A DNA stretch of 43,190 nt from a virus, in the IMG/VR virus record IMGVR_UViG_3300005748_000092, positions 1 to 43,190 of that record, one strand, 5' to 3'. Below are positions 31,052-40,033 of the stretch, one piece after another; position 1 is the first letter of the stretch; every line of letters begins with the position of its first letter. The position numbers and the translations under genes were made by a program. Below the pieces are notes generated by a model that did no database searches, was not told the origin of the DNA, and worked only from the letters and a program-made list of their open reading frames with translations.

Positions 31052-31738
31052 ATGAATGGAGAAAAAATGAATGTCATTTCAAATGACGTTTTAAACCTTA
31101 TTGACGGTGTCAGTGGGGAAATGATTGCGTGTCAGCAATATCAACTTTTTAAACTGGGTAACAGTTTTTCACTAGAACAAAAAAAGGTTGTAAAAACAAG
31201 AACAGTAATTACCAAAGATTATTTCTTTCAGCAAAACGATCAGGTTGCCTTGTCTGGCAGGCTGTATGTTTATGACCATGACGAGACTTTGAAATATTAC
31301 GCAGACTCTAAAAAACAAAGGGACGCAAGAAAACGAGCAAAAGACTTAAAAGACGCAACCAATAGTAGTTTCATTGGTGCAATGGAGTCAATACAAAAAG
31401 GGGCGTTGAGCCAATTATCACAAAAAGCGGCAGTTGTTGAAGAGCCTGAATTTAAAACACCTGTAAAAGAAACGGTCACTCTAACTGAATCCGATTCAAA
31501 AGCCGATTTAGAAGGCGAGCCGAGACCGGACAATCCAACAGACGAAGCAACAAAACTACAAAACAATGAAAAAACAGTACCAAACGACACATGGACAAAA
31601 CAGGAGATTTGGGATTGGATAGAGGATCAGCCTGACGAAATAGTGTACAAAAAAACATTAGGAGTGGGGTCATTGATTGAGGCGGTTGTGAATCCTTATT
31701 TAGAAACTTTAAAAACTGGAGAAAATGGCACTAAGTAA
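31052..31738 (+). CDS. Head-region protein of unknown role
   Basis: 228 residues. The N-terminal 110 look globular; the middle (125-185) is Glu/Thr/Pro/Asp-rich and probably disordered; the last 40 form helices (TKQEIWDWIEDQPDEIVYKK). It lies between portal and scaffold and overlaps the scaffold start by 14 bases, so a head-assembly role is likely. An internal ATG at 31067 is an alternative start. The family is not recognised. Confidence 0.5.
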   Translation: MNGEKMNVISNDVLNLIDGVSGEMIACQQYQLFKLGNSFSLEQKKVVKTRTVITKDYFFQQNDQVALSGRLYVYDHDETLKYYADSKKQRDARKRAKDLKDATNSSFIGAMESIQKGALSQLSQKAAVVEEPEFKTPVKETVTLTESDSKADLEGEPRPDNPTDEATKLQNNEKTVPNDTWTKQEIWDWIEDQPDEIVYKKTLGVGSLIEAVVNPYLETLKTGENGTK

Positions 31739-32540
31739 AGAAGCAATTGAAAAATTAGAAAGCACGTTAAAATTGGAGGCTGGCACAATATCGGCTGCAA
31801 TGGAAAATGAGGAAGAAACAGGGATTGAAATACCTGAATTAGTTGTAAGAAGTAAAGAGGAAGAGGATAAATATTTAGACAATCTAAAAACTGAATATAA
31901 AAAGGTGGGTTTAGAAATTGGCATCAAAGATGCTAAGAGTGAACTTGGATTAGATTTTGAGGGCAAAAGCATTTCAGATTTCGCAACAGCACTGCAAAAC
32001 AAAGCAATTGAAGAAAAGAAAGCTGAATTGGGAGAACCAAACAAAAAGATTGAAGAACTTAGCAAAAACCTTGAAACCCTTCAAACAACTATCAAAGCGA
32101 AAGATGATGAAATTTTAAGCATTAAAGCTCAGGCAACACAAAAAGAGGAGCAATCAACATTGAATCAGCATTTGATGGCTGCAATTCCTGACAATGTTAC
32201 ACTTCCAAAATCTGACGTAGCAGTTTTATTCAAAAACAATTACTCTTTAGGTTTTGACGACAACAAAAAACCGGTATTGAAAAAGGACGGTGAAATATTA
32301 AAGAACGATATTTTGGAGCCTTTACAAATCAAAGATGTTGTAAATACCTTTGTTACTGAGCGTAAATTTTTAAAAACGGCTGAAGGTGGCACGGGAGAAA
32401 AAGACGAGCTCGGCAGTGCAAAAGCGGGCTCAATGGAGGCGTTTATAAAAGAAATGGAAGACAAAGGAGTTAACGCAAGTTCTGTTGAGTTCAACAAAGA
32501 AATGATGACCAGAATTGCAAACAAAACTCTCGAAGGGTAG
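31725..32540 (+). CDS. Scaffolding-like protein
   Basis: 271 residues, highly charged, helical, nearly free of aromatic residues and Cys, with a coiled coil at about 105-150 (KKIEELSKNLETLQTTIKAK). It lies directly before the major capsid gene, separated from it by a terminator and a promoter. These are marks of a phage scaffold protein that shapes the prohead and then leaves. No protease motif is visible. Confidence 0.65.
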   Translation: MALSKEAIEKLESTLKLEAGTISAAMENEEETGIEIPELVVRSKEEEDKYLDNLKTEYKKVGLEIGIKDAKSELGLDFEGKSISDFATALQNKAIEEKKAELGEPNKKIEELSKNLETLQTTIKAKDDEILSIKAQATQKEEQSTLNQHLMAAIPDNVTLPKSDVAVLFKNNYSLGFDDNKKPVLKKDGEILKNDILEPLQIKDVVNTFVTERKFLKTAEGGTGEKDELGSAKAGSMEAFIKEMEDKGVNASSVEFNKEMMTRIANKTLEG

Positions 32541-32563
32541 GCTGGAGACCATGCACTAATTAA

Positions 32564-32590
32564 GGGGATGTTAACACATCCCTTTTTTTT
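32564..32590 (+). terminator. Intrinsic terminator after the scaffold gene
   Basis: GGGATGT (32565-32571) pairs perfectly with ACATCCC (32576-32582), with a 4-base loop, followed by eight T. It would end or weaken the packaging-scaffold transcript just before the capsid promoter. Confidence 0.9.
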
Positions 32591-32606
32591 ATGTCAAAAA
32601 GTTTTT

Positions 32607-32614
32607 TATATTTG
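32607..32614 (+). promoter_or_regulatory. Promoter -7 box for the major capsid gene
   Basis: TATATTTG is a perfect -7 box, 17 bases after the terminator. The -33 region is T-rich without a clean TTG. The ATG is about 110 bases further, giving a long leader with a possible stem CTTGA/TCAAG (32653-32657 with 32689-32693) around a TTAGCTGGTAGCTA palindrome. A separate strong promoter for the capsid gene would explain higher capsid output than scaffold. Confidence 0.5.
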
Positions 32615-32723
32615 TATTAATATTATTCTTTTAACCAAATAGTCGAGTGGTACTTGACAAGGGTTTATTAGCTGGTAGCTAGGATTAATCAAGACATTAA
32701 TTTTTAACTTAAACTAATATAAA

Positions 32724-33752
32724 ATGGCAAATTACACGCCGTCAAACCTTGTCAAAGCACAGGCAAGATTAATTGGCAAATTTTCATCAAGCGAAAAAAG
32801 ATTCGCAGACGCTCCAGTTTGGATGGAGTTTTTAAGACAATCCGAAATCATGATTCCTGGTTACTCTGAATTGAGAACTAGAGAAGATAGAACAGTTGAA
32901 ACGTACTACAAAACTAGAACTTCAAGAGCTTTAGGAACAGGACGTTCTCATAATCACACAGGGCCAAAGGGCGATACTGCGGTATTTACTCCAGCTTGGA
33001 CAACTTACAATGATGAGTTTTCAATCTCATTGAAGCAAGCAGATAACAATGTTTATGACTTTCAAGAAATGTTTAACAACGAAATTGAAAACGCTGTTAT
33101 CAACTTTTACGAAGGTTTAGAAACTTTAGCGACTGCTTATGTATTCAACAACCGTTCAGGTGTTAATACATCTACGTCAGGTGAGGGTACTTTTAACGCG
33201 GTTCAAGATACTTACGAAATTACTGAATCAACAAACGGAGACAGAGCAGTTCAAATTGCTAAATCTGTAATGAAAGAGAACAAATATAAAGGTTCAAAAG
33301 TCTTTATTTGTGATACAATCGCTTTCAACAAGTTTGAAAAAGATTCGGCGCAAGGTTCAGGAAATAATGAAAACCTTTCTTTCCAGTATTCAGGAGTTAG
33401 ATTTGTACACGCTTTAGAATTAGGAGCGTTGGCGGCTGGTTTAGCGGCACCATATACAAGCGGTTTCTGGATTGCAATGGACGAAGGCGTTCTTTCTGCA
33501 TTGCCTTGGATTCCAAAACAAAACAGAATGGGGATTAACACTAAATTGCAGACTTATGCAACTTTAATGAATCCACTTGACGGTTTAACTTATGCTTTAC
33601 ACTCTTACGAGGTAGCAGAAGATGCAACAGCAACAAATGGTTTTACTCAGGATGAAACAACACAATACGAAATTTCACTCGATATTGCTTTATCTGATGC
33701 GCCTTTAACAACTGCAAACGAAACGACTTTACAGGCGTTCGCTTTAGTTTAA
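32724..33752 (+). CDS. Major capsid protein
   Basis: 342 residues, the usual size of a HK97-fold capsid protein. It follows the scaffold gene and precedes the head-tail joining genes. The N-terminal 40 residues are charged and helical; a beta region follows (YYKTRTSRALGTG, FTPAWTTYNDEFSISLKQ) and then a long helix with ENAVINFYEGLETLATAY, the likely spine helix. A late LDGLTYALHSYEV strand fits the P-domain end. Its own terminator-flanked promoter fits the high demand. No signal or membrane segment. Confidence 0.75.
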   Translation: MANYTPSNLVKAQARLIGKFSSSEKRFADAPVWMEFLRQSEIMIPGYSELRTREDRTVETYYKTRTSRALGTGRSHNHTGPKGDTAVFTPAWTTYNDEFSISLKQADNNVYDFQEMFNNEIENAVINFYEGLETLATAYVFNNRSGVNTSTSGEGTFNAVQDTYEITESTNGDRAVQIAKSVMKENKYKGSKVFICDTIAFNKFEKDSAQGSGNNENLSFQYSGVRFVHALELGALAAGLAAPYTSGFWIAMDEGVLSALPWIPKQNRMGINTKLQTYATLMNPLDGLTYALHSYEVAEDATATNGFTQDETTQYEISLDIALSDAPLTTANETTLQAFALV

Positions 33753-33775
33753 TCTATTAACTTAATATTTTAGAC

Positions 33776-34039
33776 ATGGCAGAAAAAAAAGGGGCTGAAA
33801 AGCCAAAAGAATCGAAAAAGGGAATGGGCGTTTACACTGTTAAACAAGCCACTTCAACAAAAGGTAAATTCAGCAAATCTGGGGCTGTTGTAGTTCGTGC
33901 GAAAGCGTGTATTACTCATGCGGCGGCAGATCAAATGAATGCACATTTTGAAAAGGGATTCAACGGTCGTTTTTGTGAATTAAACGAAAAGGCTGATAAA
34001 GAATACCAAGATTCTAACAAATCAAAGGCTAAAAAATAG
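33776..34039 (+). CDS. Small basic head protein
   Basis: 87 residues, very Lys/Ala-rich, starting and ending with Lys-rich arms and a short globular centre. It lies right after the capsid gene, so it may be a capsid-cementing or head-completion factor. The composition also fits DNA binding. The family is not recognised. Confidence 0.5.
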   Translation: MAEKKGAEKPKESKKGMGVYTVKQATSTKGKFSKSGAVVVRAKACITHAAADQMNAHFEKGFNGRFCELNEKADKEYQDSNKSKAKK

Positions 34040-34042
34040 TCA

Positions 34043-35119
34043 GTGATTAATGTATCAAAAATAAAAACTGGATTAAATGGGGTTGTTGGTTTTCAGCAAT
34101 CCCTAAATCCAGATTATCCAACTTTGACGGCTGCAAACACAACGTCAAGGTCTGGACTGTATGCAACAGATAATCCACACTGTAAAATTGAATACATTTA
34201 TGACACGACAGACTATAAAGGTTTGTCAGACCCAGCTTTTAATACTGAGTTAACTAATATTCAAAACAATTCGATTGTTGAAGTTGCAAACCGTGTTTTT
34301 AATATGCCTGACTTTATAGATAGACAGCTATTATTTAAAAATGCAAACAATAAGGTCAATACGTTGACTTTAGATAGTGGGTTTGCTTGTTATAAAATAC
34401 AAGTAAGTGACAAAAAAAACATTGCCTTTGAAATTAAACGGGTAATCTTAGAGTTTGACGGGGCTGGAGACGTTGAAATATTACTTTTTAATAGTGCTAT
34501 TTCTACACCTATTAAAAGTCAAATAGTAACAATCACAGGGACTCAACAAATTGAGCAATTAAACTGGGTTATTGATAACACAGATAATTATTACAAGGGC
34601 GAATTTTATTTAGGTTACTTAACAAATGCGCCAGCACTTGGAACGTTGAAACCTTTTGAAAGTGAGTACAACAATTCAGATATTATGAGTTGCATTACTT
34701 ATTTAGATGTACAAAGAATATTATTTCCAGGTCACACAACAGCAACGTTGCCAGATTTGGAGAGTGATGACGGATTAAGCGATAATATAGGGTTAAACCC
34801 AGATATAACAGTTTACGAAGATTTCACGGATTTAATGATTCAAAACGAGCGATTGTTTTATAAAGCAATACAATTGCAAATGATAGTCAATTGCTTGCAA
34901 AAATACATGGCCTCTTTGAGGTCAAACAGAAATGAAAGAGAAACGGAAAGAGTGATTGACAGGGTTTTAAATTTAGTTGTTGAGGACTCAAACGGAAATA
35001 TAAAAATGAGTGGTTTACAACCAGAATTAGCAACTGAGTTGATACGCATTCAAAAAGAAATTAAAAAACTTAGAGACGGTTATTTTACTGGAGCATTAAC
35101 AGTTTCAACATTAGATTGA
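34043..35119 (+). CDS. Head-tail joining region structural protein
   Basis: 358 residues with a GTG start 3 bases after the preceding stop. The first two thirds are beta-rich; the last third is a long charged helical part (NRNERETERVIDRVLNLV). It stands between capsid and tail genes, so a head or connector role is probable. No motif I recognise. The next gene starts 1 base after its stop. Confidence 0.45.
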   Translation: MINVSKIKTGLNGVVGFQQSLNPDYPTLTAANTTSRSGLYATDNPHCKIEYIYDTTDYKGLSDPAFNTELTNIQNNSIVEVANRVFNMPDFIDRQLLFKNANNKVNTLTLDSGFACYKIQVSDKKNIAFEIKRVILEFDGAGDVEILLFNSAISTPIKSQIVTITGTQQIEQLNWVIDNTDNYYKGEFYLGYLTNAPALGTLKPFESEYNNSDIMSCITYLDVQRILFPGHTTATLPDLESDDGLSDNIGLNPDITVYEDFTDLMIQNERLFYKAIQLQMIVNCLQKYMASLRSNRNERETERVIDRVLNLVVEDSNGNIKMSGLQPELATELIRIQKEIKKLRDGYFTGALTVSTLD

Positions 35120-35120
35120 T

Positions 35121-35444
35121 ATGGCAACTAAAAGAACATTAACAACACCGGATATTTCAACTTTAACAAATGGGGACGTTTTTAGAATGGGCTCAATATC
35201 TGAATCAAACGTATCGGCGATTTATCCAGGTTCGGGATTAACAAGCGAGTCTTCAACTTGGTTTTTTGTTCAATCGGTTGATGGTGAAATATGGGAGCAA
35301 ATTGCTGGAACTGATTTTACAGGGGAAGACGGAACTCAAGGCTCATTAAGTTTTACTTGTAATTATCCATTAATAGGTGTTCAACTAAATTTAAAAAACG
35401 GAGAAACAACAGGTAGTTTATCAATTACACTTGTAGCAAAATAA
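35121..35444 (+). CDS. Small virion-associated protein
   Basis: 107 residues, Thr/Ser/Gly-rich, probably a beta sandwich, with no cysteine pairs or helices of note. It lies between two larger structural genes with gaps of 1-3 bases. A head decoration or connector protein is possible. Function unknown. Confidence 0.45.
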   Translation: MATKRTLTTPDISTLTNGDVFRMGSISESNVSAIYPGSGLTSESSTWFFVQSVDGEIWEQIAGTDFTGEDGTQGSLSFTCNYPLIGVQLNLKNGETTGSLSITLVAK

Positions 35445-35447
35445 AGA

Positions 35448-36788
35448 ATGTCAATAGTCAGTAAAACAAATCCAAAAGGTGTTGATAACGTAATAGATGC
35501 GATTCAACAATACCTTTACCCCAGTTTATTGGGGTTAGGATGGACTGATTATGAAATGTACCCAAGAGCGAATAAAAACGCAGACGGACAAAGCATTATA
35601 CCAGAAATTTCAACAGACCCAAAAGATTATCAAGAGGTTTTATTTAGTGATAAATACAACGCAACCTCATTTTTTTTAGTTAGTGATGAGGTACAGATAA
35701 ACAATGAGGAAAGATTAATTGTTCAAGATGTTTCAATCATTTTTCAGTTGAATTTAAAAGAACTTTACCCAACAGTAACAACACACAGAGCAGATGAAGA
35801 GGCCCACGCACACTTGACGCAATTATTTACTTCAAATGATGAGCTTTTTGTTGATACAACCGGCTATGTAACAACTGTTCAACGTGTTTATTCTGACTTG
35901 TCAATACAAAACTTTAGTCGTGGAAATCTAAACTTGGACGACATGAGCCGTTTTCATGTTGTCAGATACGATTTCACAGTAACTTACGGTTTAGATGATT
36001 GCCAATTGAACTATTCTCCAACATGTGACCCCGCTAGTATTTCAATCAATGGGGATGCTTTCCAGATTGTTCCTAGTGGGGGAGCATTGGATATAACGAT
36101 AGTTGACACTTTAGGGGCTGATCCAGTACAATCAATAGTGGGTAATATTGTGACAGTAGCTCCAACAGGAGGTATAACGGGTATATCTTATTTAAGACTT
36201 TCAGCTTTAATGAATGTACCAACGGCAACTTTGACGCATGGCATACAATGGTATTTAGACAATACAAATTACTTTGACGAATTAGGTACGGGGGCAATGC
36301 CTATAGTAGACCAAACGAACCCAACTACACTGCTAACGAATAACGCTTTCGGCAACACAAATAGGATTACAAATGATTTAGGTGCGCAGATTTGGGATGG
36401 ATCAGATGGTTCAACAGCAGATTACGCTATTGATCACTTAACTGGTATGGGTATCTATTTGCAAAACGCAGTAAACACCAGCACCTCATGGATAACATCA
36501 GCGGCAAATGTAAACGGAGCAAGTTATGCAGGTTACTCTAATTGGCGCATGTTCACCTTTATGGATTTAAGGCTTATAGAAAAAGGTGAAGGTAATGACG
36601 AGACAGTTTTAGACGGTATTCAATCATGGAGTTTTGACGCTACTTTTTGTATGGATTGTTTCTCAACTACACAAGGGTCATTTGCAAGATTCAACAGAAG
36701 ATATGAAAGTTCCCAAAAGTGGAACGCATTTACAGCAACGAGTTCAAGCTCAGGAATAGGTACAATAGCAATTAGAAATCATTATTAA
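35448..36788 (+). CDS. Tail-terminator-like protein fused to a DUF1566/Lcl-like domain
   Basis: 446 residues in three parts. Residues 1-190 look like a tail terminator or joining protein (AIQQYLYPSLLGLGWTDY, later FHVVRYDFTVTYGL). Residues about 195-240 form a beta-rich linker. From about 300 to 380 there is a pattern close to DUF1566/Lcl_C: QIWDGSDGSTADYAIDHLTG, then SYAGYSNWRMFTFMDLRLIE, with the W-x-A and NWR marks of the family. The C-terminal domain could be displayed at the tail or neck for host binding. Confidence 0.5.
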   Translation: MSIVSKTNPKGVDNVIDAIQQYLYPSLLGLGWTDYEMYPRANKNADGQSIIPEISTDPKDYQEVLFSDKYNATSFFLVSDEVQINNEERLIVQDVSIIFQLNLKELYPTVTTHRADEEAHAHLTQLFTSNDELFVDTTGYVTTVQRVYSDLSIQNFSRGNLNLDDMSRFHVVRYDFTVTYGLDDCQLNYSPTCDPASISINGDAFQIVPSGGALDITIVDTLGADPVQSIVGNIVTVAPTGGITGISYLRLSALMNVPTATLTHGIQWYLDNTNYFDELGTGAMPIVDQTNPTTLLTNNAFGNTNRITNDLGAQIWDGSDGSTADYAIDHLTGMGIYLQNAVNTSTSWITSAANVNGASYAGYSNWRMFTFMDLRLIEKGEGNDETVLDGIQSWSFDATFCMDCFSTTQGSFARFNRRYESSQKWNAFTATSSSSGIGTIAIRNHY

Positions 36789-36803
36789 AAATAAATAAAA
36801 ATT

Positions 36804-37073
36804 ATGGGATTTTCAGACGCAAGTTCAGGAACATTTAAAGTAACAACATTATCAACACCAGACACAGTGGATTGTGTTGGTTTCAGATGTGATTCAGACA
36901 CAGTTTTAGCAGATTTAAGAGCAGATGACCAAGTAACAGATGTAAGAGCAACTTACATTGATGTAGCGGGGGCTACTTTGGAGGCTGGTACAATTGTAAG
37001 AGTTCGACAAGGTGTTCATAATAAATTTTCTAGCATTACACTTACTAGTGGATCAATAACAAAAATACTTTAA
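36804..37073 (+). CDS. Small beta-rich virion protein
   Basis: 89 residues, rich in Thr, Asp, Val and Gly with short alternating strands, the pattern of a small trimeric decoration or tail-spike cap protein. It shares one base with the next start (TAATG), so the two proteins are made together. Role inferred from position. Confidence 0.45.
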   Translation: MGFSDASSGTFKVTTLSTPDTVDCVGFRCDSDTVLADLRADDQVTDVRATYIDVAGATLEAGTIVRVRQGVHNKFSSITLTSGSITKIL

Positions 37074-38752
37074 TGTTTAGTTTTAGTTTTAACATATTTA
37101 ATAGCAATGTAAGCGAAGGCACCCCGGTACCGCCACCGGTAATTTTGAGTGTGCCACAAGATATTGCATTAGTTGAAGACGTTATAAAAGAAATGTTAGT
37201 TACTTGGACTGACGTGCCTGAAACAGTTGACGGATACAGGATTTACAGAAGACTAACAAGTGTTGGTGGCTCTTGGGGGTCTCCAATAGGAACGGTTGGA
37301 GAAGGTGTTCAAGCGTTTACTGACACAACTATTGCGTCAATGACTGAATACGACTATAAAGTCAATGCTTATTTAGGTGCTGTCGAAACAATACCAGCAA
37401 ATTTTGGTGAAAACTACGGCCTAATTACTTCACTTGAAATTATACCAGGAATATGTTTTGAGTATGACAATTTAGAATTTTTATTAAAAGATGTACAGCA
37501 GGATTTAGTTGCGCCATGGGGTGTTAAATTAGGTATTCAAGATGTATCATTTGGTTCTGGTTCTTTAGTTGGTTTATTTGGCAGAAATGTTAGTACAACA
37601 TGGCGTGTCTATGCTAGCAGCAATGCAATTGCACAAAGTAGGTCGGGGTTACCAAATAAAAATTCTGGAGACATAGGTAGTTTAGACTTTATTAGTAGAG
37701 GTGTTCAGGAATGGTACTGCGAAGCGGGAGGAGATGTTTACTATAAGCCAACTCCAACAGCAACGCCTATATTTTTATGGAACCAAGAAGACCCGCCAGT
37801 TGTTACAATGCCCTTAACTGCAATTTTTAGAGCAGGAAATACGATAAACGCAGAAGGTTATTTGTATTACATGGAAATAACAGATAATGGGGTTACAGAA
37901 GTTTATGATATAAATGAAGGTTCTGGCGCAACTGTAACAGGTGACTTAGGGTCTACATGGACAATACAAACAACAGAAGATTTAACTCATATCAATAACG
38001 TAATGTGGCAACCGACACTGCCAGCGCCAGCCGGATTTGTTCCATTTACTTCTTTGAGTTCCGGAGGCCGTCCAACAGCATCTATTGATATTGTTTTAAG
38101 CGCAGACCCATCAAGCTATACTATAGGTAGCATTGATTATCAAATAGCATCAATTTACAACATAGGAAATCATAACCCAGACGGATGGACTCATGCTTTA
38201 ATAACTCCAGGAACTAACGATATTGCCAACCCAGACGCATTTGCAACGCCAGATGAATACGAGACAGCTTTAACGGCAGTAGTTCAAAAGTTAAAAACGG
38301 CTGGGGTTACACCTATTATTTGTATTTGCGGATCAATGGTGACAAGCGTTAAGCAAGCTCAAAAAGATTATGACGACACCATAGGCGCAATGTTAAGCGG
38401 AGACCCTATGAACCCAACACCAGAAAGCGGCTGGGATTTTAACGAGTCTAGTGCTGGAGTGGTAGCGGTAACACCTCTTTATGTTGCAAAAGCGGTAGCA
38501 GTAGCGGCAGCAGAAAGCGTAACTTTTATAGATACTTTTCAACATTTTATTGATGGACAGGTGGCACCATTTGACCAATGGATAGGTGCGGACGGAATAC
38601 ATTACAATCCTACAGGATATACAGAATACGGAATAGCGGTAGCAAATGTGTTAGATACCTTAGGTTTCGTAGGAACAGAAAAAATATGTGTTATTGGTGA
38701 TAGTTTAGGTAATGGAATAGCTGAATCTATTCAATCACAATACAACAGTTAA
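37073..38752 (+). CDS. Virion protein: fibronectin III, lectin-like and permuted SGNH hydrolase
   Basis: 559 residues. Residues about 22-115 are a fibronectin type III domain (LVTWTDVPETVDGYRIYRR, TEYDYKVNAY). Residues about 125-320 look like a ConA-type lectin sandwich. Residues about 333-559 carry SGNH hydrolase motifs out of order: block III GTND (380-383), block V DGIHYNPTGY (507-516) with its His510, and only then block I VIGDSLGNG (540-548) near the C-terminus. It probably removes acyl or acetyl groups from host surface glycans. Membership of a tail fibre or decoration is inferred from gene position. Confidence 0.6.
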   Translation: MFSFSFNIFNSNVSEGTPVPPPVILSVPQDIALVEDVIKEMLVTWTDVPETVDGYRIYRRLTSVGGSWGSPIGTVGEGVQAFTDTTIASMTEYDYKVNAYLGAVETIPANFGENYGLITSLEIIPGICFEYDNLEFLLKDVQQDLVAPWGVKLGIQDVSFGSGSLVGLFGRNVSTTWRVYASSNAIAQSRSGLPNKNSGDIGSLDFISRGVQEWYCEAGGDVYYKPTPTATPIFLWNQEDPPVVTMPLTAIFRAGNTINAEGYLYYMEITDNGVTEVYDINEGSGATVTGDLGSTWTIQTTEDLTHINNVMWQPTLPAPAGFVPFTSLSSGGRPTASIDIVLSADPSSYTIGSIDYQIASIYNIGNHNPDGWTHALITPGTNDIANPDAFATPDEYETALTAVVQKLKTAGVTPIICICGSMVTSVKQAQKDYDDTIGAMLSGDPMNPTPESGWDFNESSAGVVAVTPLYVAKAVAVAAAESVTFIDTFQHFIDGQVAPFDQWIGADGIHYNPTGYTEYGIAVANVLDTLGFVGTEKICVIGDSLGNGIAESIQSQYNS

Positions 38753-38807
38753 AAAAACGGTGCGAAGTGTAACGGCCTAAAGCGACACAAAATTAAAAAA
38801 TGACAAA

Positions 38808-39773
38808 ATGAGTCAAACAGGATGTACGTGCAACGGAGCACCTTTAAATTCCGGAACATCAGGTTGCATTGAGCAAATAAAAACCTGGGACTATGCAGTA
38901 TTAGTTAGAACAGTAAATTCAACTGGTGCAAAAAACAACATTCCGAAAGGAACGGTAATTGACGAAACGTTCGTTAAAGCCAAATTAAACAATGTCGATC
39001 AAACATTAAAATGGTGGGTTATGCCAAAACTGTTTTCTGTTGAAGATTTAAGGGACGACCCAGTTTATGAAACTCTCGATAATATTGAGTTTTTCGGAAC
39101 GGAAGGGCCAAGAAATTTCAACGGATTACATACTATTCCTTATGGAACACCGCAAATGGCTGCAACTTGGAACAGCTTTAGATGTAAAGATATGTCTGTA
39201 TTTGGGTTGACTTCTGGAGGTCAAATTGAAGGGATTAACCCAGATATTGCAGTTGGCGATTTAGAACCAATTAAAATACAAACAGGCACAATTTATGCTA
39301 AGTACGAAAAGCCAACAAAAACACCAACAAATCCAAAGTGTCTAGTTAGGTTTACTGTTGACGAAACGGTAGATGATGATTGTCTAGATTTTATTGGTTC
39401 TGGAGGTGTTGCATACGGCACTGTTAATTGGTATTCAGATGCCCCAATTGATGTAATTGGCTCTGAGGTTTCAAACGCAACACAAACAACGATTGTTATT
39501 AATATGACTCAAAGATTTGGGCCAGTTGATAAAAACAAAATCACTGGATTAGTTGTTGCTGATTTCTCATGGGATGACGGTACAACAACAAGTGCGGTTT
39601 ATAATCAAACAACGTCTTCAAGTGTTGCACTTGTTACGGCTGTTGAAACGGCTGGGACTCCAGGAGAATATACATTGACTTTTGCGGCTCAAACTGCTGC
39701 AGATATTATTCAAATCGACATCTTTAAAGAAGGTTTGGATATGAGAGACCCGTTATTAGTAACATTAAACTAA
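38808..39773 (+). CDS. Major tail tube protein with C-terminal Ig-like domain
   Basis: 321 residues. The N-terminal 225 residues look like a tail tube protein; the C-terminal 95 (from about 226, IDVIGSEVSNATQTTIVI) form a separate beta domain of the Ig-like kind often fused to tube proteins and exposed on the tail. The N-terminus has two Cys pairs (GCTCNG, SGC). It is followed by a small gene and a terminator, then the genes before the tape measure. The assignment rests on order, size and domain layout. Confidence 0.55.
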   Translation: MSQTGCTCNGAPLNSGTSGCIEQIKTWDYAVLVRTVNSTGAKNNIPKGTVIDETFVKAKLNNVDQTLKWWVMPKLFSVEDLRDDPVYETLDNIEFFGTEGPRNFNGLHTIPYGTPQMAATWNSFRCKDMSVFGLTSGGQIEGINPDIAVGDLEPIKIQTGTIYAKYEKPTKTPTNPKCLVRFTVDETVDDDCLDFIGSGGVAYGTVNWYSDAPIDVIGSEVSNATQTTIVINMTQRFGPVDKNKITGLVVADFSWDDGTTTSAVYNQTTSSSVALVTAVETAGTPGEYTLTFAAQTAADIIQIDIFKEGLDMRDPLLVTLN

Positions 39774-39780
39774 TTGAGTC

Positions 39781-39984
39781 ATGGAGAACAATAAAAACGT
39801 CTTTGAAAAAGGGAATCTTTCTTTTAATTTGGATGCGGATTTACCAACTAAAACAGAGTTTAAATCTTTGTGGGCTGGTAAATTGAATGTTGACATTTCA
39901 TTATTATATGATGAATTGAAAAAGGCACATTCTAGCTACAACAAACCAAAGAAAAGGGTTTCTAAAGAAGAAAAGGCAGATTAA
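39781..39984 (+). CDS. Small tail-region protein
   Basis: 67 residues with an acidic middle and a Lys-rich end (NKPKKRVSKEEKAD). It starts 7 bases after the tail tube stop and ends just before a terminator. It may be a tail assembly factor made at the level of the tube protein. The family is not recognised. Confidence 0.5.
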   Translation: MENNKNVFEKGNLSFNLDADLPTKTEFKSLWAGKLNVDISLLYDELKKAHSSYNKPKKRVSKEEKAD

Positions 39985-39991
39985 TAATTAA

Positions 39992-40025
39992 GATGGCCTA
40001 TTCATTTTGGGTAGGCCATTTTTTT
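39992..40025 (+). terminator. Intrinsic terminator after the tail tube unit
   Basis: ATGGCCTA (40000 side: 39993-40000) pairs perfectly with TAGGCCAT (40012-40019), 8 bp, with an 11-base loop and seven T. Placed between the tail tube unit and the tape-measure unit, it would lower expression of the later genes relative to the tube. Confidence 0.9.
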
Positions 40026-40033
40026 AACTTCTT

